The notes beneath the pieces are model-generated. The model was not told the origin of the DNA, did no database searches, and saw nothing but the letters and a program-made list of their open reading frames with translations. The translations under genes and the position numbers were made by a program. Below are positions 1 to 9,138 of a DNA stretch of 64,000 bases, piece after piece; the stretch's first letter is position 1, and each line of letters opens with the position of its first letter. The stretch is from Streptomyces sp. A3M-1-3. Its GTDB lineage: Bacteria; Actinomycetota; Actinomycetes; Streptomycetales; Streptomycetaceae. The stretch spans positions 1-64,000 of the forward strand of contig NZ_JANAVP010000023.1 of the NCBI RefSeq assembly GCF_024213665.1, read 5' to 3'.

Positions 1-69
1 GAAGCTAAGCCTTTCAGCGCCGATGGTACTGCAGGGGGGACCCTGTGGGAGAGTAGGACGCCGCCGAAC
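1..69 (+). rRNA. 5S ribosomal RNA, 3' end (partial)
   Basis: The first 69 bases match the 3' half of actinomycete 5S rRNA: the stretch around GCGCCGATGGTACTGCAGG, then GAGAGTAGGACGCCGCCGAAC. The 5' part lies before the window, so an rRNA operon ends here. The exact 3' end is uncertain by a base or two. Confidence 0.9.
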
Positions 70-81
70 AATCATTGTGGG

Positions 82-112
82 AAAGCCCCGCACCTTATGG
101 TGCGGGGCTTTT
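82..112 (+). terminator. rRNA operon terminator
   Basis: Inverted repeat AAAGCCCCGCACC, loop TTAT, GGTGCGGGGCTTTT. The 13-bp stem runs into a short T tract, as in an intrinsic terminator, and sits directly after the 5S rRNA. Confidence 0.85.
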
Positions 113-181
113 CTGCGTTCTGGGGTCGGGCTCGGGGCGAATTCTGTTGCGTGCGGCGGCATGCCGGGGTTCTATCGGCTT

Positions 182-733
182 ATGGAACACGTCATACGAG
201 CCGTCAGAGCCGAGGAATGGCCCAGGGTCAGGGAGCTGCGGATCGCCGCGCTGGAGGATCCAGCCGCGCCGGTCGCTTTCCTGGAGACCCGCGAGCAGGC
301 CGTCGCGCGGCCGGATTCCTTCTGGCAGAAGCGGACGGCCGGCGCGTCGCACGGCAGGGACAGTCGGCAGTTCGTGGCCGAGGGCCCGGACGGTACGTGG
401 GATGGCTCGGTCGTTGTCCTCGTGGAGGAGGCGGGCACCCGCGGCTTCTTCGGTGAGGAGATTCCTGTGGCCCAGGCGCACCTGGTCGGCGTCTTCGTAC
501 GTCCGGAACAGCGCGGCAGCGGGCTGACCCATGCGCTTTTCGACGCCGCGGTCCATTGGGCCTGGTCGTTGGAGGAGCCGAGGATGGCCCGGGTGCGGCT
601 CTATGTCCACGAGAGGAATGAACGCGCCCAGGGGTTCTACCGGAAGTTCGGCTTCGTACGCACCGGGGAGTCCGTCCCCGTTTCGGGTGACCCTGCAGCT
701 CTGGAGCTCGAGCTGGCCCTCGCGCGCCCCTGA
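182..733 (+). CDS. GNAT family N-acetyltransferase
   Basis: The protein is 183 aa, normal for a single-domain GNAT enzyme, which would move an acetyl group from acetyl-CoA to an unknown amine. The acetyl-CoA loop is visible as V-x-P-E-Q-R-G-S-G-L-T-H near residue 110, after the beta strand HLVGVFV, and the C-terminal half carries the usual ARVRLYVHERNERAQGFYRKFGF. I chose the ATG before EHVIRAVRAEEW because the frame upstream runs through the 5S rRNA and its terminator. It stands alone between the rRNA terminator and a convergent gene ending 11 bases away. The substrate cannot be told. Confidence 0.85.
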   Translation: MEHVIRAVRAEEWPRVRELRIAALEDPAAPVAFLETREQAVARPDSFWQKRTAGASHGRDSRQFVAEGPDGTWDGSVVVLVEEAGTRGFFGEEIPVAQAHLVGVFVRPEQRGSGLTHALFDAAVHWAWSLEEPRMARVRLYVHERNERAQGFYRKFGFVRTGESVPVSGDPAALELELALARP

Positions 734-743
734 CGAGCGGAAG

Positions 744-2312
744 CTACGCCACCGGCAGGGCGCCGTGTGGCCAGCGGGCGCGGGCCTGTTCCTGCGAGCG
801 GAGCAGGGCGAGGGCCGGCAGCCCCTGGGCCGGCCCGGCCGTCAGCAACTCCGGGAGCTGGGGAAGCGGAGCGACGGCCGCGATGTCGTCGAGGACGAGC
901 GTGAGTGGTGGGTCGAGCCGACCGTCGGATGACCGTGCGGCCATGTGGCGGCCGTGCTCGACCACGCTTGATGCGAGTGCGGTGAGCAACGGCATCGCGC
1001 CGGGACGCGACCGGGGATCCTCGATAGCTTCACCCACCAGGTAAAGAGTGCCCCCCTCGTCCACGAATGATTCCAAGGTGAGCGAATCAGTTCGGTTCGG
1101 TGTGCAAGCGTCGCGGATATGGATCGAGGAGAGGGCGGAGAGGGCCCGGGCCGTCAACTCCTGGGCGATCTCGCGGCGTTCCGGATGCGCGGTGAGTGCC
1201 GACTCGAGTTCACCCGCCGACCCGGACGCAGCCTTGGGGTGCGTGCGGAGGATGCGTACGGGTTCATGCGCACTGTTGCCCTGCGCCCACCGGTGGACCA
1301 GCTTGAACGGCCGGTCGTCGACCGCCGCGGCGTGCAGCCAGCACCGCAGGAGCGTTTCCGCCGCGTCCGCCACCGCGGCGTCGAGCCGGGCCGACGGGCG
1401 TACTGGCGCGAGCAGCGCGACGGCGCGTGCGGCGGCGACCTCTCGGGTCTCGCAGCCGGCGCTGGGCGACCAGTGCAGGCGGGCAGGGGTGTCGCACAGG
1501 TGCGAGGGGTCGTAGACGAGTACGGGGCCGAGTTTGGCGCGGGCGTCCTTCGTCTCTGCCCAGAGGGTGGGGTCGGAGGTGACGACGAGCGCCGGACCCT
1601 CCGCGTCCGCGATGGCCCGCAGCGCGCGGGGCCGCCGGTCGCCCGCCGGGCCGTACAGCACCACTGCTGGGCGGGGCGCGGGTACGGCGACAGGTGCGGG
1701 GGCGGGTGCCGGGGCGCCTGCGGCGCGGGGCTGCTCCCACCCGACCGGCCCCTGCGCGGTGGCCGCCGGGTGCGGCTCGGCCTCCGGCGGGACCGGGGCC
1801 GATACCGGGTCCGGCAACGGCACCGGCACCGGTGCCTGCCGCTCCCGTGCGACCAGTCCGGCCGCCTCGACCGGTGCGACCGCTTCGGCCGGTGCGACCC
1901 CCGCATGCGCCGCCGGCGCGGTATCCCCGTACGTATCCGCATCCCCCGCGCGGCGGTTCGCCCGTACGACCCTCCAGCGCGCCAGCACGCCCATCACGAA
2001 CACCGTCGCCACGACCAGCACCATCAGCTCGCTGATGAAGATGCCCCAGAACAGCCCGTACCCCGAGAGCTGTTCCGCGGCCGTGTCCGGCCACGCCCCC
2101 GCTATGTCGCGCGGCTGCGCGACCAGTGCGCGCATCGCCGCCGGCGTACGGGCGAACGTGACCGTCGACGGCCAGGCGCCGCGCGCGAACTGCGCCGCGA
2201 GGCCCGTGGCCGTCCAGACCAGCAAGGTCAGCCCGAGCAGGAAGGCGAGCAGACCCACCAGCAGCGAGTCCGGGATGCCGCGTTCTCCAGGGCGGTTGTC
2301 ACGGTGGGGCAT
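744..2312 (-). CDS. TraG/VirD4-like protein of a type IV secretion-like cluster, degenerate P-loop
   Basis: This 522-aa protein is last in the minus-strand secretion operon. Two N-terminal membrane segments lie near residues 17-40 and 88-110. A long Pro/Ala-rich linker follows, then an NTPase-like domain from about residue 210. The site expected for Walker A reads LYGPAGDRRPR and lacks the GK[S/T] core. A Walker B-like LTLVLDDIAAV is present near residue 475. It resembles coupling proteins in placement and architecture but probably does not bind ATP in the normal way. It starts one base after the stop of the VirB4 gene. Family placement is by architecture and context. Confidence 0.7.
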   Translation of the reverse strand: MPHRDNRPGERGIPDSLLVGLLAFLLGLTLLVWTATGLAAQFARGAWPSTVTFARTPAAMRALVAQPRDIAGAWPDTAAEQLSGYGLFWGIFISELMVLVVATVFVMGVLARWRVVRANRRAGDADTYGDTAPAAHAGVAPAEAVAPVEAAGLVARERQAPVPVPLPDPVSAPVPPEAEPHPAATAQGPVGWEQPRAAGAPAPAPAPVAVPAPRPAVVLYGPAGDRRPRALRAIADAEGPALVVTSDPTLWAETKDARAKLGPVLVYDPSHLCDTPARLHWSPSAGCETREVAAARAVALLAPVRPSARLDAAVADAAETLLRCWLHAAAVDDRPFKLVHRWAQGNSAHEPVRILRTHPKAASGSAGELESALTAHPERREIAQELTARALSALSSIHIRDACTPNRTDSLTLESFVDEGGTLYLVGEAIEDPRSRPGAMPLLTALASSVVEHGRHMAARSSDGRLDPPLTLVLDDIAAVAPLPQLPELLTAGPAQGLPALALLRSQEQARARWPHGALPVA

Positions 2313-2313
2313 G

Positions 2314-3780
2314 TCAGGCCACCGTTGATTCCGAGGACTCGTTCAGCTGCTGCTCGATAAGAGCGGCTCGGCGCTCCGCCTCCAGTTCCGCGGCGCGTAC
2401 GTGCTCCGGTACGTCCTCCGGCCCGTCGTGCAGCCTGTCGTGCAGCCCGTCCTGCAGATGCTCGGGGAACTCCGGGGCCGAGTTCTCCGTCATCGCGCGG
2501 TCCGTGAAGACCAGCGGCCGTTCCGCCTCCGTGATCAGGTGTTTGACGACCTGAACGTTTCCGTTGACGTCCCAGACCGCGATACCGGGCGTCAGGGTCG
2601 GGATGATCTCGACCGCCCACCTCGGCAGCCCCAGCACCCGTCCCGTCCCCCGCGCCTCGTCGGCCTTCTGGGCGTAGATCGTCCGGGTGGACGCCATCTT
2701 GAGGATGGCCGCCGCTTCCCGCGCCGCCGCGCCGTCCACCACGTCCGACAGGTGGTGGACCACGGCGACGAAGGACAGACCGAGCCGTCGGCCGAACTTC
2801 AGCAGTCGCTGGAACAGCTGGGCCACGAAGGGCGAGTTGATGATGTGCCAGGCCTCCTCGACCAGGAAGATGCGCTTCTTCCGGTCCGGACGGATCCAGG
2901 TGTGCTCCAGCCAGACGCCCACGATCGCCATCAGGATCGGCATCGCGATCGAGTTCCGGTCGATGTGGGAGAGGTCGAAGACGATCAGCGGCGCGTCCAG
3001 GTCGATGCCGACGGTCGTCGGCCCGTCGAACATGCCCCGCAGGTCACCGTCGACCAGTCGGTCCAGCACCAGCGCCACGTCGAGGCCCCACGCCCGTACG
3101 TCGTCTATGTCGACGTTCATCGCCTCGGCCGACTCCGGCTCGGGGTGGCGGAGTTGTTCGACGATGTCCGTGAGGACGGGCTGCCGCTCGACGATCGTCT
3201 CGTTGACGTACGCGTGCGCGACCTTCAGCGCGAAGCCGGACCGCTCGTCGAGCCCGTGCCCCATCGCGACCTCGATGATCGTACGGAGCAGGGCCAGCTG
3301 GCCCGTCGTCGTGATCGCCGGGTCGAGCGGGTTGAGCCGGATTCCGCCGTCGAGCGCGGCCATCGGGTCGAGCCGGATGGGAGTTATTCCCAGCTGCGCC
3401 GCGATGAGGGCCCATTCGCCGACCCCGTCCTCGCCCTGCGCGTCGAGGACGACGACCTGCCGGTCGCGGAAGCGGAGCTGGCGCAGGACGTACGTCTTCT
3501 CCAGCGCCGACTTGCCGTTGCCGGACTCGCCGAGGACCAGCCAGTGCGGGGCCGGCAGCTGCTGTCCGTACAGCTGGAAAGGGTCGTAGATATAGCCTTT
3601 GCCGCTGTAGACCTCGCGCCCGATGATCACGCCGGAGTCGCCGAGGCCGGGCGCGGCGGTGGGCAGGTAGACGGCCTGCGCCTGGCCGGTCGATGTGCGT
3701 ACGGGCAGCCGCGTCGTCTCCACCTTCCCGAGCACGAAGCTGGTGAAGGCGTCCGTCAACGCGGACAGCGGATCTCGCAT
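2314..3780 (-). CDS. VirB4-like ATPase of a type IV secretion-like cluster
   Basis: The predicted motor ATPase of the complex, 488 aa from the ATG at 3780. A TTG at 3795 would add five residues. Canonical Walker A is GESGNGKSA (about residue 90) and Walker B is RKKRIFLVEEAWHI (about residue 285). The segment FGRRLGLSFVAVVHH, where VirB4/TraC ATPases have their conserved Gln-rich motif, follows. VirB4 proteins energise substrate transfer and pilus assembly at the inner membrane. The C-terminal 60 residues are acidic and probably disordered. It lies between the SCO6880-type gene and the TraG-like gene in one operon with gaps of a few bases. Confidence 0.85.
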   Translation of the reverse strand: MRDPLSALTDAFTSFVLGKVETTRLPVRTSTGQAQAVYLPTAAPGLGDSGVIIGREVYSGKGYIYDPFQLYGQQLPAPHWLVLGESGNGKSALEKTYVLRQLRFRDRQVVVLDAQGEDGVGEWALIAAQLGITPIRLDPMAALDGGIRLNPLDPAITTTGQLALLRTIIEVAMGHGLDERSGFALKVAHAYVNETIVERQPVLTDIVEQLRHPEPESAEAMNVDIDDVRAWGLDVALVLDRLVDGDLRGMFDGPTTVGIDLDAPLIVFDLSHIDRNSIAMPILMAIVGVWLEHTWIRPDRKKRIFLVEEAWHIINSPFVAQLFQRLLKFGRRLGLSFVAVVHHLSDVVDGAAAREAAAILKMASTRTIYAQKADEARGTGRVLGLPRWAVEIIPTLTPGIAVWDVNGNVQVVKHLITEAERPLVFTDRAMTENSAPEFPEHLQDGLHDRLHDGPEDVPEHVRAAELEAERRAALIEQQLNESSESTVA

Positions 3781-3811
3781 GCGGCTCTGCCCCAATCTTC
3801 TCGGTCTGGAG

Positions 3812-5359
3812 TCAGCGGCGGATGCCGGTGGCGAACGGCAGGGTGTTCACGAAGGCGCGGTGGTGCTCGCGGTCGCACCACTCCAGCTTGAGATACGACT
3901 TGCCGGCCGATGCTCTGATCGTCCGCTTGTCGCGAGCCAGCGCCTCCGGCGAACGCGAAGACACCGTGATGTACCCGACAAGGTTCACTCCTGCCGCACC
4001 GCTGGCGAGATCTTCACCCCTCTGGTCGAGTCGCCCGTAGGCCGCGATGTCGCGCGGGTCGACGGTCCGGTTCATCTTGGCGGCGCGGCTCGCCTCCGCC
4101 TCGTCGTTCGTCTTCTCGGTCAGCATCCGCTCGATGGCGACCTCGGTGGGTTCGAGGTCCATACAGACGGCGACCGTGCGGATGACGTCGGGTGTGTGGA
4201 CGAGCAGCGGCGCGAGGAAGTTGACGCCCACCGGGGTCATCGGCCATTCCTTCACCCAGGCCGTCGCGTGGCACCAGGGCGCGCGCGTCGACGACTCGCG
4301 CGTCTTGGCCTGGAGGTAGGTGGGCTCCATCGCGTCCAGCTCGGCGGGCCACGCGTTGCGCTTGGTCATCGCCTGGATGTGGTCGATGGGGTGGTCCGGG
4401 TCGTACATCGAGTGCACGAGAGAGGCGAGCCGGCCCTGGCCGAGCGGCTGCCGGACCCGGATGTCGGCCTCGGCGAGGCGCGCGCAGATGTCGGTCAGCT
4501 CGCGGGCCATGACGACGGCGAGGCCGGCGTCCTTGTCGAGCTTGCGCCCCGCCCGGGGGACGGCGCGGGCCATGGCGTCCGCCTCGGCGGCCAGTTCGCG
4601 GGTGTAGTGCATGCAGGCGACGAGGTACGCGCGGTGCTGCTCGCTGGAGGTGGACACCATCGACTGGAGCTGGTCGTACGAGTCCCGGAGCCAGCCGGGG
4701 GCGTTCTGGTCGCCGCGCTGCCCCACGTCCTTCGCGTGGGCGTCGGGGTCGGCGGGCAGGGTGCGGGCGAGCATCTGAAGGCGCGTCACAAAGCCGTCGC
4801 CGTTGGCGACGTGCTTGAGGAGCGTGCCGAAACGGTCCACCAGGGCTTCCTGGTCCTCGCTGTCGCGCAGTCCGACGCCCGGGCCCTCGATCTCGATGGC
4901 GGCAGTCACGGTCCGCCGGTCCGCGTGCAGCAGTACGGCGATCTCGTCCGGGCCGAAGGGCGCGGCGAGCCAGTTGATCCGGCCGATGCCCGGCGGTGGC
5001 CCGACCTCGACCTCATTGCCGTCGGCGCGTACACCGGCCTCCATGGCGCCGGAACGGTAGGCGGTGCCGCGGCGGAGACTGCGCTTGTAGCTGCGGTTGA
5101 CTTCGAACCACTTGTAGAAGGTGCGGTGCTTGTACGGGAGGTACACGATGGCCAGCGCCACCATCGGGAAGCCCATCAGCAGCACGATGCGCAGGGAGAG
5201 GACGGGGACGATCAGCCCGCTCATCATGCCGAGGAACGCGCCGCCGATGATCAGCGCGATCTCGCCGGTCTCGCGGTTCTTGCCGACGATCGCGTTCGGC
5301 CGGGCCCGGCCGATCAGATACGTACGGCGGGGCGCGACCGGATGGGACTGGGTCGTCAA
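3812..5359 (-). CDS. SCO6880-family membrane protein of the type IV secretion-like cluster
   Basis: This 515-aa protein has a pair of membrane helices at residues about 30-75, beginning IALIIGGAFLGMM, and a large soluble domain after them. It fits the SCO6880 family, found beside VirB4 genes in actinobacterial conjugation or secretion clusters. No catalytic motif is obvious. The start is TTG: it overlaps the stop of the TrbL-like gene (TTGA) and has a GGAGG 9 bases upstream, so translation is probably coupled. Confidence 0.75.
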   Translation of the reverse strand: MTTQSHPVAPRRTYLIGRARPNAIVGKNRETGEIALIIGGAFLGMMSGLIVPVLSLRIVLLMGFPMVALAIVYLPYKHRTFYKWFEVNRSYKRSLRRGTAYRSGAMEAGVRADGNEVEVGPPPGIGRINWLAAPFGPDEIAVLLHADRRTVTAAIEIEGPGVGLRDSEDQEALVDRFGTLLKHVANGDGFVTRLQMLARTLPADPDAHAKDVGQRGDQNAPGWLRDSYDQLQSMVSTSSEQHRAYLVACMHYTRELAAEADAMARAVPRAGRKLDKDAGLAVVMARELTDICARLAEADIRVRQPLGQGRLASLVHSMYDPDHPIDHIQAMTKRNAWPAELDAMEPTYLQAKTRESSTRAPWCHATAWVKEWPMTPVGVNFLAPLLVHTPDVIRTVAVCMDLEPTEVAIERMLTEKTNDEAEASRAAKMNRTVDPRDIAAYGRLDQRGEDLASGAAGVNLVGYITVSSRSPEALARDKRTIRASAGKSYLKLEWCDREHHRAFVNTLPFATGIRR

Positions 5360-6702
5360 CGCCCTTCACCTCCCGTGGTGCTGGTGCTGGAGCTGGAGCT
5401 GGAGCCGGATGTACGGGGCGGGGGTGCGGCGGAGGGGACAGTTCCGCCGCCCACCCCGTTTCCCGGATTACGGGAACTGTGCGCCGCCACGCCGCCCGAG
5501 AGCGGGTTGGCCGGCCGGGACTGTGCCCCCTCGCCGCTGTTGCCCCGGTCCTGGCCGCCGCCGCCACGACTGCTGTGCGTCTTGATGCCCTGCGAGACGA
5601 GGGCGGCCGGAGAGCTGATGACGGCGGCGGCCTTGGAGCCGTCGGTGGCCTGCTTGCGGTTGGATCGGGCGGAGGAGATCTCGTCTCCGAAGCCGGGCAC
5701 GAAGCGGTAGATCATCGCCGAGGCGAAGATGGCCAGCAGGATGATGGCGAGCCCGGAGACCACGGCGGAGAAGGCGTTGGGGCCGTCGTCGGCGGAGAGG
5801 GCTCCGGCGAGCCCGAGCACGATGACGATGACCGGCTTGACGAGGATCACCGCGATCATGATCCCGGCCCAGCGCCGGACGTGGCCCCACATGTTCTTGT
5901 CGACCAGACCGGCGTAGACGGCGGTGCCGAGGAGGGCGCCGACGTAAAGGAGGGCGGCCCGGATGACCAGCTCCAGCCAGAGCACGCCGGCGGCGAGCAC
6001 GGTCACGAGCGCGACGACGATCAGCATGATCGGCCCGCCGCCGATGTCGTCGCCCTTCTTGAGCGCCTCGGCGAACGATCCGAAGAAGACGTCGGTCTGC
6101 CCGCCGGTGCCGGAGGAGATGACCTCGGTGACGCCGTCCGTGGCCGAGACGATGGTGTACAGGATCAACGGGGTGAAGGCGGACGCGAGAACGGTCAGCC
6201 AGAGGAACCCGATCGCCTCGGAGAGCGCGGTGGCGAGCGGCACGCCGCGGATGGCGCGCTTGGCGACGGCGAGCAGCCAGAGGACGAGCGTCAGCACGGT
6301 GGAGGCCGCGAAGACGACGGCGTACTGGCGCAGGAACGCGGCGTTGGTGAAGTCGACGGTGGCGGTGTTCGTCACGGCGTCGGACAGCTTGGTGACGATC
6401 CACGCGGCGGCGTCGGCGCAGCCCTTGGCCAGCGAGGAGAGCGGATCGAGCTGCTCCATGGGATCCCCGGGCGCGCGGCGGGCGGGGCCGGTTCCGGCTT
6501 CGCCGCTGTCGCAGTATTCGCGCGCGGGACCCGCGATGAGTTCGCACGGATCGCTGCTCTGGCCGGGAGTCGGCGTCGGAGTGGGCGTGGGCGTCGGGGT
6601 GGGCGCGGCGCCAGCTCTGGCTGCGAAGACGAAGGCCACGGTCTGGAGAGCCACCAGTGCGGCGGCGATCCTGCGCATAAGGTGTCGGGGGCTACCGGGC
6701 AT
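5356..6702 (-). CDS. TrbL/VirB6-like polytopic membrane protein
   Basis: The protein is 448 aa. A signal peptide (RRIAAALVALQTVAFVFAA) is followed by a Thr-Pro dipeptide run, then about six hydrophobic helices between residues 130 and 340, and a Gly/Ser-rich tail. This matches TrbL/VirB6-type channel proteins of type IV secretion systems. I chose the ATG at 6702 because GGAGGG sits 7 bases before it; a longer frame from 6744 has no such site. It overlaps the end of the upstream gene by 11 bases. Confidence 0.75.
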   Translation of the reverse strand: MPGSPRHLMRRIAAALVALQTVAFVFAARAGAAPTPTPTPTPTPTPGQSSDPCELIAGPAREYCDSGEAGTGPARRAPGDPMEQLDPLSSLAKGCADAAAWIVTKLSDAVTNTATVDFTNAAFLRQYAVVFAASTVLTLVLWLLAVAKRAIRGVPLATALSEAIGFLWLTVLASAFTPLILYTIVSATDGVTEVISSGTGGQTDVFFGSFAEALKKGDDIGGGPIMLIVVALVTVLAAGVLWLELVIRAALLYVGALLGTAVYAGLVDKNMWGHVRRWAGIMIAVILVKPVIVIVLGLAGALSADDGPNAFSAVVSGLAIILLAIFASAMIYRFVPGFGDEISSARSNRKQATDGSKAAAVISSPAALVSQGIKTHSSRGGGGQDRGNSGEGAQSRPANPLSGGVAAHSSRNPGNGVGGGTVPSAAPPPRTSGSSSSSSTSTTGGEGR

Positions 6703-7537
6703 ATGTGAACCCTCCGAATTCGTTGACCGCGCCGCTGATCTCATCGGATCCGGACACGGCGTTGTCGCCGGTGACCGGAGTCGGTCCTTCCTTCTGACTG
6801 GTGTCCAGGACCTTCCAGTCGGACCCCACCCACTTGAGCTGCACCGTCACGGTGAACCAGCCGCTTGTCACGGGCTTGGTCGACTTGTCGCCCGTCAGTC
6901 CGAAGAGGCCCGCACACCAGACGTCGACCTTGGCGCTGCCGCTGCTGTAGTTCTGGACCTTCGTCCCGGCGGGAATCGTCCGGCTGACGAACGTCGACCC
7001 GGTGGGCGCTCCGCCAACGGCGCTGAGGCCGATCTGGGCAAGGAACGACGGAGAGTAGTCGGCGTCGAAGCCGGCCTGGAGCCTGCTCAGCGCGCTGGGA
7101 TCGGCGATCGTCTGCACGATCTTGTGCCGACGGGATGTGTTGAACATGCCGTCAGAACCCAGCGCCACCGCGTAATTCGCGGCGGCGGACTGCGCCCCCT
7201 GCTCATTCCTCGCGAAGCCCGACGCGATCGTGCCGTTCTTGCCCTCCACCGGCTTTACGCCCGTCGCCGCCGTCGGGCCGCTTTCCGCCCGCTTCGTGCC
7301 GGCACCCTCCGTGGCGGCGGTGTCGTCGCCGCCACCACGGTTCGCGAACGCGATAGCCGCGATCAGCAGCGCCACCACGCCCACCACCGCCGCCATGCCC
7401 CGCGAGTTCCGTACCGGGCGGCGGGCACCGCCGTACACATCGCCTCCGGGCGCCTCGGGGAGGCGCGTGCGGGTCTGGCCGGAGCCGCCCACCCTGTCCA
7501 TGCGGTCGCCGAAGCCGTGCTCGTCGTCGTGGCTCAT
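6692..7537 (-). CDS. TcpC-like conjugal transfer protein, single membrane anchor
   Basis: This 281-aa protein has a cytoplasmic N-terminus, one membrane helix (GMAAVVGVVALLIAAIAFA, about residues 47-66), and an extracytoplasmic domain. The outer part resembles the TcpC/VirB8-type fold of Gram-positive conjugation proteins in its position, size and repeated alpha/beta pattern, e.g. WFTVTVQLKWVGSDWKVLD near residue 230. Such proteins scaffold the transfer channel. It is the second gene of the operon. The family assignment is inferred from architecture. Confidence 0.6.
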   Translation of the reverse strand: MSHDDEHGFGDRMDRVGGSGQTRTRLPEAPGGDVYGGARRPVRNSRGMAAVVGVVALLIAAIAFANRGGGDDTAATEGAGTKRAESGPTAATGVKPVEGKNGTIASGFARNEQGAQSAAANYAVALGSDGMFNTSRRHKIVQTIADPSALSRLQAGFDADYSPSFLAQIGLSAVGGAPTGSTFVSRTIPAGTKVQNYSSGSAKVDVWCAGLFGLTGDKSTKPVTSGWFTVTVQLKWVGSDWKVLDTSQKEGPTPVTGDNAVSGSDEISGAVNEFGGFTYAR

Positions 7538-7729
7538 ACCGCGTGGGCCCCCTCAGCCGTGTTCGGTTTCGCGTCGTAGTACGACGGTAGCCGCGCTGGT
7601 TTCCGCGCGGGCGCGGAGTGGTGACTCGACATCAGGGAGACGCATCCTCTGCCGGTGGGCACGACGGACGGGTGGTGTTGGGGTGGTCCGGGCGGGAGCC
7701 CGGTGAGGACAGGCAGGGACTCGCCGGGG

Positions 7730-8047
7730 CTAGACGGCCATCCCGTACACGATGGTGAAGAGGGTGCCGAGGGATCCGATGATGAAGACGCCGGTCAGGC
7801 CGGCGACGATCAGGCCCTTGCCCTGCTCCGCGCTGAAGGTGTCCCGCAGAGCCGTCGCGCCGATGCGCTGCTTGGCGGCGCCCCAGATCGCGATACCGAG
7901 GCAGAGGAGGATCGCGACGGCCATGACGACCTCGATCATTACCTTTGCCTCTGCACCCAGGCTCCCGAACGGCCCCCAGTTGGGGGCGATTCCGCCGATG
8001 ATGGTGGTGATGTCGCCCTTCTCGGCTGCCAGGATCATGTAACTCAC
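7730..8047 (-). CDS. small two-helix membrane protein, first gene of the secretion-like operon (pilin-like position)
   Basis: The protein is 105 aa with two hydrophobic helices (IEVVMAVAILLCLGIAIWGA and VAGLTGVFIIGSLGTLFTIV) separated by a short basic loop. Size and topology are those of VirB2-type subunits, but no processing site is clear, so the role is inferred from layout. The start is GTG at 8047 with AGGGG close before it; the ATG at 8038 is an alternative. About 190 bases separate it from the TcpC-like gene, so some transcripts may cover only this gene. Confidence 0.65.
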   Translation of the reverse strand: MSYMILAAEKGDITTIIGGIAPNWGPFGSLGAEAKVMIEVVMAVAILLCLGIAIWGAAKQRIGATALRDTFSAEQGKGLIVAGLTGVFIIGSLGTLFTIVYGMAV

Positions 8048-8515
8048 CGCCCCTGTTGGGTAGTTCCGTAGCCCCGTGCCCGACGGCAGGGGTCACGACT
8101 ATCATCGCTGATGAACCGCGCTCGCATGTCGACTTGGCGGCTGTCTTTACCCGATCCCGTGTGTGTCGCCGGTCGCACGACCCTGACCGGGCGCGTACCG
8201 GCGGATGCGGAGCCGCCTATGGTCACTCTGTGTATCACGCGGGGTGACGCCGGGCAATGATTGGCGGGAGGGGGAAAGATGTCGGCCGCGTGGGGGAGCC
8301 GTTCGGGTTGCCGCGTGTCCCGAGGGACGCGGGTTGCGTTGTACGGGGGTTGATGACCCGGGTCCTGGGCCATCCGTGGCCTCGTTGGACCAATGCGCTG
8401 ACATATCCGCGCCACTCGGCCTCTTCTCCCGATGAAGCGACAGGCAACGAGGGATGCTCCCCATGGCCTCCGGTCTCCGGAGCAGCTAGCGATTCGGTTC
8501 GACAGAGGAGCTTCT
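8048..8515. other. divergent intergenic region, 468 bases
   Basis: It lies between the secretion-like operon (minus) and a secreted-protein gene (plus) and must hold promoters for both. No clear operator is seen. An ATG at 8279 with a strong GGGAGGGGG 4 bases upstream opens a 24-codon frame ending at 8353. It has no recognisable family and may be chance or a leader peptide. Confidence 0.4.
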
Positions 8516-9025
8516 ATGGGTCCTGAAACCAGGACTGGTCGGCGCGCGCGGCTGGTCGGCGCTGTTGTCGTGCCGCTCGCATTCATGCTTGCCGGGATCT
8601 CGAATCCCGCCCTGGCCGTCGCACAGCCCGCCGACAGCCCCGCCGACTCGGCTCCCGCCAGTGAAGCGGGGGCGCCGGTGACGGGAGGCCCTCCCGCTCC
8701 TCCCGCTCCACCGGCTGCACCGTGCAACGACATCGACTCCATCGTGGTCTCGCGCTTCGAGGAGTTCACCGCCGTGATCAACCGCGGCAGGGTCTTCGCC
8801 GGCCGCCGGACGCTCGTCCCCCGAGGGCCGGTCTTCTGGCAGAACCTCAGCACGAATCCCCGATTCCCCCGAGGCGCGTGCAACGTGACCGTCCTGGCCC
8901 AGGGCAACGACGTGTGGGTCCGAGTCCTGACCACCGCCGGCCGCTTGTACGAGACGCACTGCGACGCGCCTGGGCTGACGCTCTACTGCGGCGAGCGCTG
9001 GGGCACGGTGAACCGGCCGATCTAA
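8516..9025 (+). CDS. secreted protein of unknown function
   Basis: The protein is 169 aa. Its N-terminal signal peptide has a basic start (RTGRRAR), a hydrophobic core (LVGAVVVPLAFMLAGI) and a likely cut after ALAVA. A Pro/Ala/Ser linker leads to a domain of about 100 residues with three cysteines (CNDID, GACNVT, HCDAPG); a fourth (LYCGE) follows. The start was chosen because GAGGAG sits 5 bases before it, although an in-frame ATG exists 84 bases upstream. I do not recognise the family. It is the first gene of the accessory block. Confidence 0.7.
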   Translation: MGPETRTGRRARLVGAVVVPLAFMLAGISNPALAVAQPADSPADSAPASEAGAPVTGGPPAPPAPPAAPCNDIDSIVVSRFEEFTAVINRGRVFAGRRTLVPRGPVFWQNLSTNPRFPRGACNVTVLAQGNDVWVRVLTTAGRLYETHCDAPGLTLYCGERWGTVNRPI

Positions 9026-9138
9026 GCCGGCCCCGTGCCTGAGCCCCTCGTCGTGGGCTGTTCTGTCGAATTCGACGGGTCGCCGTCGCCTCGGCTAACT
9101 TCGCGGAAGCAATGGTCCACATAGCGGGGGAGAGGCGC

